From assembly GCA_002453165.1 (NCBI GenBank), contig DKGH01000182.1, forward strand, positions 1 through 6,269: a stretch of DNA of 6,269 nt, given 5' to 3'. This document shows, in pieces, positions 1-5,829 of this stretch (positions within the stretch are counted from its first letter, which is position 1; each line of letters opens with the position of its first letter). The notes under the pieces are model-generated. The model saw only the letters and a program-made list of their open reading frames with translations, was not told where the DNA came from and made no database searches. The position numbers and the translations under genes are program-made. Source of the stretch: Verrucomicrobia bacterium UBA6775 (GTDB lineage Bacteria > Verrucomicrobiota > Verrucomicrobiia > Limisphaerales > UBA1096).

Positions 1-2208
1 AACGCGGACGACAAGTTCGACGACCGAATGGACGTGATTAACCTCTCCCTCGGCTCGACGCTTGGCCTCGAGGAGAAACATGAAATCGAGGCGGAGGTGT
101 TCCGGAATCTCACAAACCTCGGTTGCGTGGTTGTGGCCGCCGCCGGCAATTCGAACAACAACAATTTTTATCTCGTGTCCGCCCCCGGAGTGGAGCGCTC
201 CGTCATCAGCGTCGGTTCAACCAAGTTGGACGGCAAGGCACAGCGGATCGCCGCGCACAGTGCCCGCGGCCCGTCCTCGCCGCACAGCCTTTTGAAGCCG
301 GAGATCGTTGCGCCAGGCGAGTTGATCCAGTCGGCCAAGATGGGCACCGGCAGCGACGGCGCGTGGTTCACTGGCAGTTCACTTGCGACACCGCACGTGT
401 CCGGCGCGGCGGCACTGGCGCGGCAGGCCTACCCCGAGAGGACAGCCACACAAATCAAGTCGCTGCTCCTGAACACCGCGAACCCGATCGCGCACAAGGA
501 CGGCACCCCTTATCCGGAGTCGTTGGCGGGAGCCGGTTTTCTCGATGTGGCACAGGCGGTCAAGACCACCGTCACCGCTATGGCCGAGGGCACGGATGGT
601 TTAACAACCCTGTCGCTGGGTGATCTGGCGTTCTCGACACCGTGGGAGAGCACGCGACAAATCCGGGTGACCAACCACGGCAAAGCTGCAGTGTCGTTCG
701 AGCTGTCCGTTGAAGAAACGGTAACCGAACCGGGCTTCTCCATCGAACTGCCGGAAGCACGAATCGTCCAAGTGCCGGCAAATGACCATCGGATGGTGAC
801 GGTGACGTTTAAGGCGAACCCAAAACAATTCGACCGGAGTGGTGACCCGCTCACGCCGGAAAAAATCAACGGACGCGCCCGTAGCTGGGTCTACGAGGTC
901 AGCGGAAAAATCAGGCTCGATGGCGACGATCGGACACTGCGTGTGCCCTATCACGCCATTGTCCGGGCGGCCTCGAAGAAAAGGGCGACTGTCAGCAAGG
1001 TTGGCCTGCCGGAAGAGGACACCGTTGAACTGATGCTTCCGTTGCGGGGACACTCGGCACATCCCAAGCCGCTGGTGTCCGTTTTTGAGCTGGCTACGAT
1101 CAGTCCGCCCAAGGGTGGGTTGAAAGATCCCTCCGACATTGCTGCTGACGTCCTCGCGGTGGGTGTGGCGTCTGACTATCCGCAGGTTGGTTCGGTCGAG
1201 AAAACGACGCTTTATTTCGCCATCGCCAACGCCGGCAACTGGACCAACCCGCACTCGTTCATCTACGACCCGCATTTGCAGATCGACACCGACTTCAACG
1301 GCTGGGTCGATCACGAGCTGGCCAGTTGCAGCAACGGTGGCCTGCTCAAGGACGACCTCACCAAGTCGGCCTACGTGGATGATGTGTTTCTTTCCATCCT
1401 CATCCGCGTGCCGCGAGACGAGCTTGGCATCGCCGATGCCGGGTTCCTCAATGTCTTCCCGCCGGACCGCTACGACACTGTGCCGTTCAACAACAGGGTG
1501 ATGGTGTTGCCGGTCCCGGCGAAGATGCTTGGCTTGAGTGAGAGCAAAACTGATTTTGATTTTCGGGTGCTCTCGCTGGGTGCCGAGCAGTATGGTTATC
1601 CGGAGATCGATCGTACTTCGATGATACGCTACGACATTACTGAGCCGGTGGTGCATACGGCGTTCGGCATCGACGGCACGGTGATGCACGATTCCAACGA
1701 GCCGGTGCGGATCGCGGTCGACCGCCGCTTGGCCAAAAGCAAGAACGTACGGCCGGCCGTGATGATCATGCACCACATGAACACCGATGCCCACAAGGTC
1801 GAACTCGTCGAACTCAAGCTCGACACGGATGACGTGGACGGCGACGGCCTTGTCGATGTCAACGAATTGGCCCTGTACGGCGACCTTACCACAACCGATA
1901 CTCCGCTTAATACCGACACCGACAAGGACGGCGCTACTGATGCCGACGAACTGGCCGCCGGCACAGATCCGAAAGACCCCGACTCCGTTTTTCTTTTGCA
2001 GCCGAAAGTGCGTACAACCCCGCTTGGCCCGGAGCTAAAGTGGAACAGCGTGGCCGGCAAGACGTATCTCGTCCAGCGCACGCCTGCGCTTGGCCAAGCG
2101 TTCGAGACCGTCTCCGGGCCGATCCCAGCCACGCCGCCGTTGAACACGTTCATTGATAAAACCGCGCCGCCTAGCCAGGGGTTTTTCTACCGAATCCTGA
2201 AACCCTGA
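1..2208 (+). CDS. Secreted subtilisin-like (S8 family) serine protease with C-terminal beta-sandwich and calcium-loop modules, 5' partial
   Basis: The reading frame is open from base 1, so the N-terminus lies outside the window; the ATG at 28 falls inside the catalytic domain and is not the start. Visible subtilase landmarks are DVINLSLG (31-54), the VVVAAAGNS oxyanion-hole segment with its Asn at 148-150, and GSSLATPHVSGAAAL with the nucleophile Ser at 379-381 (the usual GTS is GSS here). The catalytic Asp and His should be upstream. After the protease domain (to about 580) come an Fn3-like module (about 600-960, 'VTNHGKAAVSFELSVE', ending 'VPYHAIVR'), a second beta-rich region (about 1060-1790) with an Asp-rich 'DTDFNGWVD' loop, two thrombospondin-type-3-like calcium loops (1831-1866, 1915-1950), and a final module ending FFYRILKP. 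I infer a secreted, calcium-stabilised extracellular or cell-surface endopeptidase. No LPXTG or PEP-CTERM-like tail is seen. The substrate is unknown. Confidence 0.93.
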   Translation, partial: NADDKFDDRMDVINLSLGSTLGLEEKHEIEAEVFRNLTNLGCVVVAAAGNSNNNNFYLVSAPGVERSVISVGSTKLDGKAQRIAAHSARGPSSPHSLLKPEIVAPGELIQSAKMGTGSDGAWFTGSSLATPHVSGAAALARQAYPERTATQIKSLLLNTANPIAHKDGTPYPESLAGAGFLDVAQAVKTTVTAMAEGTDGLTTLSLGDLAFSTPWESTRQIRVTNHGKAAVSFELSVEETVTEPGFSIELPEARIVQVPANDHRMVTVTFKANPKQFDRSGDPLTPEKINGRARSWVYEVSGKIRLDGDDRTLRVPYHAIVRAASKKRATVSKVGLPEEDTVELMLPLRGHSAHPKPLVSVFELATISPPKGGLKDPSDIAADVLAVGVASDYPQVGSVEKTTLYFAIANAGNWTNPHSFIYDPHLQIDTDFNGWVDHELASCSNGGLLKDDLTKSAYVDDVFLSILIRVPRDELGIADAGFLNVFPPDRYDTVPFNNRVMVLPVPAKMLGLSESKTDFDFRVLSLGAEQYGYPEIDRTSMIRYDITEPVVHTAFGIDGTVMHDSNEPVRIAVDRRLAKSKNVRPAVMIMHHMNTDAHKVELVELKLDTDDVDGDGLVDVNELALYGDLTTTDTPLNTDTDKDGATDADELAAGTDPKDPDSVFLLQPKVRTTPLGPELKWNSVAGKTYLVQRTPALGQAFETVSGPIPATPPLNTFIDKTAPPSQGFFYRILKP
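1726..1736. repeat. Partial copy of the CGCTTGGCCAAGCG palindrome (CGCTTGGCCAA)
   Basis: Eleven of the fourteen bases match, with the whole TTGGCCAA core, inside the protease gene where they encode part of RRLAKSK. One of four TTGGCCAA cores in the window. Confidence 0.6.
2087..2100. repeat. Exact 14-bp palindrome CGCTTGGCCAAGCG, copy 1
   Basis: A perfect inverted repeat near the 3' end of the protease gene, read there as A-L-G-Q-A. An identical copy lies at 6247-6260, where it again encodes ALGQA on the other strand. Confidence 0.75.
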
Positions 2209-2238
2209 CCCGTTGTTGGCCGTATTACTCCCTCCGGA

Positions 2239-2273
2239 GCATCCCCGGGTTTTTCGATGCAAAATCGTTTTTT
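2239..2273 (+). terminator. Weak possible intrinsic terminator between the protease and TolC genes
   Basis: In the 89-bp gap after the protease stop, CGAT (2255-2258) can pair with ATCG (2264-2267) across a 5-base loop, followed directly by six T (2268-2273). An overlapping alternative pairs GCATC (2239-2243) with GATGC (2256-2260). Both stems are only 4-5 bp, so termination would be weak or partial. If it does not work, the protease and TolC genes could share a transcript. I found no convincing -35/-10 pair for the TolC gene in this gap. Confidence 0.3.
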
Positions 2274-2297
2274 CCACAGATTGACGAACCAAGACCG

Positions 2298-3941
2298 ATG
2301 TCGCACACTCCCCGCCGCATGTCATTGAAGCATATTCTTCTCGCGATTTTACTCGGTCTGCCGCTGGCACGGCCAAGCGCTGCAGAGATTCCAGACGGAC
2401 CGATCACGCTCGAGCAGTGCATAAAGATTGCGCTTGAGAACAACCTGAACCTCCGCATCACCAACTACCAGCCGCGCTTATCGATGCTGGGCTTAGATGG
2501 CGCTTATAGCTCGTACGACCCGCGATTCAGTACCGGTTTCTCAGATGGCCACCGCATAAGTAAGGGCCGTGAAAACCCGCTCGAGTTTACCATCCCAACC
2601 AGTGAAACCGATTCGTTCCGGCACAACTATGGTTTGAACGGATTGCTGCCGACCGACACACGTTACACGATTGGTTTCAATGCTTCGGAAACGACAGGTA
2701 TCAGCTCCAACGATGAGCCTTTTGGCAGTTACGGGGCCGGATTCAGTTTGCGGCTTACACAACCGTTATTGCGTGGCGCATGGAGTGGCAGCAGCGTCCG
2801 GATGAACATCAAGCTCGCGAAGCAGCAGGTCGAGTCGTCTGGGTTGGATGTCAAACAGCAGATCATTCAGACTGTAGGCTCGGTCGAGCGCGCGTTTTAC
2901 AATCTGATCGCCGACCGCCAAAACCTCATCATCGCGGAGAACAGCCTCAAGAATGCTCAGGAGGATCTGCGGATTATGAAGATCAAGACCGACGTCGGCA
3001 CTGAGGCTAAGACCCGGCTTCCCCAGCTCGAGGCAGAGGTGTACTCGAGGCAGGCTTCACTGATCTCCGTCCGGAACTCCTTCACCACGCAGGTTAACAC
3101 GTTGAAAAGCCTGATGACGGACGATTTTGCCACGGTCATGGACAACGAGCTTTCCCCGGTCGGCGAGCTGAATCCTGTTCAAACTGTTTTTAGCCGTACT
3201 GATAGCTGGGACAAGGCTCTGAACAATCGTCCGGATATTTTGAAAAGCACGATTGCCTTGGACCGCGCAGACATCCGGCTCAAGTTCAACAAGAACCAGC
3301 TTTATCCCCAATTGGATCTGATTGGAAGCTACGGCCTTTCTGGAAGTGATAGCGCCGATATTATGCACATGTACGACGGCAAGGCTTATGCAAATCGGGT
3401 ATACAACCCCGAGTTCAATCCGGCGGACCCCAACAGCAAACGATTCCTTTCGAAACCTTTCGTAAGTCGAGCGGCTGCATTCAACCCGACCTTTCGTGAT
3501 ATTCGTCGAGGCGACTACCCGAACTACTCGGTTGGCCTTCAGTTGAACATTCCTATTCCGAACCGGTCTGCCCGTGCAAATTACAAGACCGCGCAGGCTC
3601 AGAAGGAAACGGCGATTCTGCAACACAAGCGTCTCGAGCAGTCGATCATGATCGATATTGATTCGCTCATTCGTTCGGCTGAAAGTAGTTTCGAGCGGAT
3701 CGAAGCCACCCGTCTGGCCCGTGTCAGTGGCGAGTTGGCCGTCCAAAACGAACGCACCCTCCGCGACGAGGGGGCGAGCACCGACTTCGTGGTCTTACGC
3801 GCTGAGCGCGACCTTACCTCCCGCCGCTACTCCGAGATTCGCGCCAAGGCCGACTACCTTATCGCGTTGGTGCGTCTGGCTGAGGCCGAAGCCAGCATCC
3901 TCGACAAGCACGGCATCAACGTCGAGTTTGTCGAAGAATAG
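2298..3941 (+). CDS. TolC-family outer-membrane efflux/secretion protein
   Basis: A 547-residue protein with a signal peptide, cleaved probably after about residue 29 (hydrophobic core HILLAILLGLPLA, then PSAAE). It has the two-repeat layout of the outer membrane efflux protein (OEP) family. Repeat one begins ITLEQCIKIALENNLNL (36-52), with 'LRLTQPLLRG' near 151-160 and a long helical stretch at about 165-275. Repeat two starts near 300, with 'NNRPDILKSTIALDRADIRLK' at 309-329, 'YPQLDLIGSYGLSG' and 'YSVGLQLNIPIPNRSARANY', then a helical tail to 535. Family members form trimeric outer-membrane channels with periplasmic helical barrels that dock to inner-membrane export pumps. No pump or adaptor gene is in the window, so the exported substrate is unknown. 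A second ATG at 2319 (residue 8) gives a more usual signal peptide and may be the true start; neither has a clear Shine-Dalgarno sequence. At 547 residues it is longer than classical TolC, partly through an extended loop at about 350-405. Confidence 0.93.
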   Translation: MSHTPRRMSLKHILLAILLGLPLARPSAAEIPDGPITLEQCIKIALENNLNLRITNYQPRLSMLGLDGAYSSYDPRFSTGFSDGHRISKGRENPLEFTIPTSETDSFRHNYGLNGLLPTDTRYTIGFNASETTGISSNDEPFGSYGAGFSLRLTQPLLRGAWSGSSVRMNIKLAKQQVESSGLDVKQQIIQTVGSVERAFYNLIADRQNLIIAENSLKNAQEDLRIMKIKTDVGTEAKTRLPQLEAEVYSRQASLISVRNSFTTQVNTLKSLMTDDFATVMDNELSPVGELNPVQTVFSRTDSWDKALNNRPDILKSTIALDRADIRLKFNKNQLYPQLDLIGSYGLSGSDSADIMHMYDGKAYANRVYNPEFNPADPNSKRFLSKPFVSRAAAFNPTFRDIRRGDYPNYSVGLQLNIPIPNRSARANYKTAQAQKETAILQHKRLEQSIMIDIDSLIRSAESSFERIEATRLARVSGELAVQNERTLRDEGASTDFVVLRAERDLTSRRYSEIRAKADYLIALVRLAEAEASILDKHGINVEFVEE

Positions 3942-3947
3942 AAGATC

Positions 3948-4793
3948 TCATTTTTCCAGAACGATTGTTGCAGACACTGGTTGGTGGTCGCTGGGATATT
4001 GTTTGCTGTTGTCAAACAGGACAACTTCCGCCTCCAATGTTTTGACTCCTCCTCTAGATAGTACCCAGTCTATACGCCTACTACCCTTTCTTGTCTCTCT
4101 GAATCCGTTAATAGTATTCCAATCCGCATTGATGGATTCTTTTGCCGTAACAATCGTGTCCTCGAACCCGCCGTCATCAACAAGAATGTCGTAAGTTTTG
4201 TTCATCGTTGCGGAGGCGTTAAAATCGCCCACCAATATTATGGGCAATTCTGTTTTTAGTTCTGCGACCTTTTTATTCACCAAGGAAGCTGCCTTTTCGC
4301 GAGCAGGCTGAACACGGTGATCAAAATGAGTATTCCAAAAATAAAATTCGCGCTTAGTTTTTTTATCAAGAAAACGAATCCATGTTACCATCCTGCGATT
4401 GCTATGGCCCCATGTTGTAGAGCCAATAACGTTGGGAGTGTCTGAAAGCCAAAAGTGATCATATTCAAGAATCTCAAAACGGTTGGGTTTGTAAAAAATT
4501 GCCATGAACTCTCCGCGACTGCCTCCGTCTCGGCCTGTACCAAACCAAGTGTAATTTGGGATTTCTTTATTCAATTCTTTGAGTTGATAAAATTTTCCCT
4601 CCTGTGTGCCGATAATGTCAGGATTTGTTTTATCAATAACTTCCGCCATGACAGGCAAGCGATCTGGCCAGGCATTTGGTTTGCTGTTGCTGGCGTACCG
4701 AAGATTAAAAGTCATGACCTTTAATGACTCATCAGCCATTAGAGTGCATTCGTACAGAATTATCGCTATGAGTGATATGAGAAGAACTCGCAT
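3948..4793 (-). CDS. Secreted endonuclease/exonuclease/phosphatase (EEP) family metal-dependent hydrolase
   Basis: A 281-residue protein with an N-terminal signal peptide (hydrophobic residues 3-15, likely cleavage near TLMA/DES at 20). Cys16 lacks a proper lipobox, so I do not call it a lipoprotein. The mature domain has the full EEP (DNase I-like) active-site set: Asn30 in MTFNLRY, Glu65 in GTQEG, the GEFMAIFYK strand (94-102), His156 in WNTHFDH, Asp190 and Asn192 in VGDFNA, Asp242 in IDWVL, and Asp269-His270 in SDHQP. The family cleaves phosphodiester or phosphomonoester bonds with divalent metal. The substrate (nucleic acid, phospholipid, sugar phosphate) cannot be read from the sequence; location should be periplasmic or extracellular. 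Base composition is unlike the neighbours: sampled 60-base lines are 32-42% GC against 62-65% in the flanking genes, which suggests separate acquisition. It converges on the TolC gene with a 6-bp gap. The start has only GGGGG two bases from the ATG, too close for a normal ribosome site. Confidence 0.92.
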   Translation of the reverse strand: MRVLLISLIAIILYECTLMADESLKVMTFNLRYASNSKPNAWPDRLPVMAEVIDKTNPDIIGTQEGKFYQLKELNKEIPNYTWFGTGRDGGSRGEFMAIFYKPNRFEILEYDHFWLSDTPNVIGSTTWGHSNRRMVTWIRFLDKKTKREFYFWNTHFDHRVQPAREKAASLVNKKVAELKTELPIILVGDFNASATMNKTYDILVDDGGFEDTIVTAKESINADWNTINGFRETRKGSRRIDWVLSRGGVKTLEAEVVLFDNSKQYPSDHQPVSATIVLEK

Positions 4794-4805
4794 GCCCCCG
4801 ATTTA

Positions 4806-4836
4806 CTTCAATTGAAGGGCCAACTTCAAGGTTGAA
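4806..4836. promoter_or_regulatory. Cluster of alternating TTGAAG/CTTCAA half-sites, possible operator or leader hairpin
   Basis: Four half-sites alternate in orientation in the 46-bp gap before the EEP gene: CTTCAA (4806-4811), TTGAAG (4812-4817), CTTCAA (4824-4829) and an imperfect TTGAAT (4832-4837). The first two make a perfect 12-bp palindrome. The second and third can form a 6-bp stem with a GGCCAA loop. The cluster lies just downstream of the proposed -10 box, so it would cover the transcript start and leader of the EEP gene. It could be a repressor site or mutually exclusive RNA hairpins. The repeats are seen directly; the regulatory role is inferred. Confidence 0.4.
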
Positions 4837-4838
4837 TC

Positions 4839-4844
4839 ATTATA
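4839..4844 (-). promoter_or_regulatory. Candidate -10 box (TATAAT) for the EEP hydrolase gene
   Basis: On the minus strand there is a perfect TATAAT 46 bases upstream of the EEP ATG, sharing bases with the TAA stop codon of the AEC transporter gene. Transcription would start near 4830-4833 and give a leader of about 38 nt. No good -35 hexamer occurs at 16-18 bp spacing (CTCAGA lies at 17 bp) and there is no TGn extension, so the box may depend on an activator or be chance. Confidence 0.4.
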
Positions 4845-5814
4845 GCGGAAAGCTGGTGCTGTCTGAGAACTGCAGACCCAAGAATGCTGCACCCAAATGA
4901 AGCCATAGCGGAATTGTAGCTAGGCTAATCAATGTTGTGGCGATGGCCACCTGCGTTGCGATCACCGGGCTGCCGCCATACATGCGAGAGATTAAAATGG
5001 GGAACATCGCCGCCGGCATTGAGGCCTGAATCAGTATCACCTGCCTCAGCTCAGTCGAGCATGGCAGCCATTTCGCCGCGGCGATCATCAGCACCGGCAG
5101 CAGACCCATTCGCAACAGAATGCTCGTCCAACACACCCGAAATGCCGACCGAAATTCGCACTCAGCAAAGTAGTCCTTCATCATTGCGCCCATCAACAGG
5201 ATCGACATCGGGATGGCACACATGCCGAGCATTTCAATCGATGTAACGACCACTTCGGGAATATGAACGTTTAGTCCCGTGGCGTTCACGATTAATGCGA
5301 ACACGACAGACAGGAAAGGGGCGTTGAGCGCTTTCTTCCATGCCGTGCCGAGGTCGCCGTGTAACAGCATCACGCCCAACGACCACATTGCCAGCAGTGT
5401 ACCCACGTTGAACACGAACAACACCGCCACGGCATTTTCGCCAAACAGCGATTCGCTGAGCGGGATGGGTACAAAACCAAAGTTGAACACGCCAATCGTG
5501 ATGGCGTAGGTGCGTGCCTTTGGGCCGGTTTCCCCGGTCGCATACCGCCGCACCATCCAGCCGATCGCCATCCCGATCGCGATGGAGAAGAACCCTATCA
5601 CTGGCGGCAGCCACACATTCTCCGGCTGGCGGATTGCCTCGTTGCCACTGATCTTGCTGAAAGCGAGGCAGGGCAGCAGCACGTTCATCGCCACCTTCAT
5701 CAGGCTGTCGTCGGCATCGCGTGTGAGCCAGTTGATCCGCCGGAATTGGTAGCCCAAAAACGTGATCAAAAACACCGGCAACACGGCCGAGAGGACTGTC
5801 AGGATTTCGGCCAT
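4840..5814 (-). CDS. AEC (auxin efflux carrier) family transporter
   Basis: A 324-residue polytopic membrane protein with about ten hydrophobic segments (roughly 5-21, 38-55, 69-88, 103-120, 127-151, 166-180, 186-210, 226-247, 256-276, 284-313) arranged as two halves around a polar stretch. Family features include 'LMKVAMNVLLPCLAFSKIS' (38-56), the NFGFVPIPLSESLFG segment (111-125), and a last pair with 'QASMPAAMFPILISRMYGG' followed by TTLISLATIPLWL. Length fits bacterial AEC proteins, which export or exchange organic anions such as malate or malonate, among other solutes; the substrate here cannot be assigned. The start follows the stop of the upstream unknown gene by 15 bp, so the two are probably co-transcribed. 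No Shine-Dalgarno sequence is present in that gap, which is mostly a palindrome, so translation may be coupled or leaderless-like. GC is high, as in the rest of the window. Confidence 0.92.
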   Translation of the reverse strand: MAEILTVLSAVLPVFLITFLGYQFRRINWLTRDADDSLMKVAMNVLLPCLAFSKISGNEAIRQPENVWLPPVIGFFSIAIGMAIGWMVRRYATGETGPKARTYAITIGVFNFGFVPIPLSESLFGENAVAVLFVFNVGTLLAMWSLGVMLLHGDLGTAWKKALNAPFLSVVFALIVNATGLNVHIPEVVVTSIEMLGMCAIPMSILLMGAMMKDYFAECEFRSAFRVCWTSILLRMGLLPVLMIAAAKWLPCSTELRQVILIQASMPAAMFPILISRMYGGSPVIATQVAIATTLISLATIPLWLHLGAAFLGLQFSDSTSFPL

Positions 5815-5817
5815 TCG

Positions 5818-5829
5818 CGCTTGGCCAAG
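5818..5829. repeat. Near-complete copy of the palindrome (CGCTTGGCCAAG) filling the gap between two minus-strand genes
   Basis: Twelve of fourteen bases match. It occupies 12 of the 15 bases between the stop of the unknown gene and the AEC start codon, so here the motif is not protein-coding and stands where a ribosome-binding site would be expected. Confidence 0.65.

Noticed and set aside
601..1794. A 397-codon open frame on the minus strand opposite the protease gene.
   Set aside because: It lies wholly antisense to a well-supported coding region, shows no recognisable domain, and is rich in His and Arg, as expected for a shadow frame of a GC-rich gene.
2281..2286. TTGACG as a -35 box for the TolC gene.
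   Set aside because: The matching -10 position falls inside the coding sequence and has no TATAAT-like hexamer.
3642..3655. A perfect 14-bp palindrome TCGATCATGATCGA inside the TolC gene.
   Set aside because: It is a single copy, it encodes ordinary TolC-family sequence (SIMIDID), and no related copies appear elsewhere, so chance is the simplest explanation.
3057..3746. A 229-codon minus-strand open frame opposite the TolC gene.
   Set aside because: It is antisense to conserved TolC-family sequence and has no recognisable motif or ribosome site.
1..3941. The protease and TolC genes as a type I secretion unit.
   Set aside because: No ABC transporter or membrane-fusion protein is present, and the visible part of the protease lacks GGxGxD RTX repeats. 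Adjacency alone does not support it.
3942..4839. An insertion sequence or integron cassette carrying the EEP gene.
   Set aside because: I found no transposase, terminal inverted repeats, flanking direct repeats or attC-like structure at either edge.
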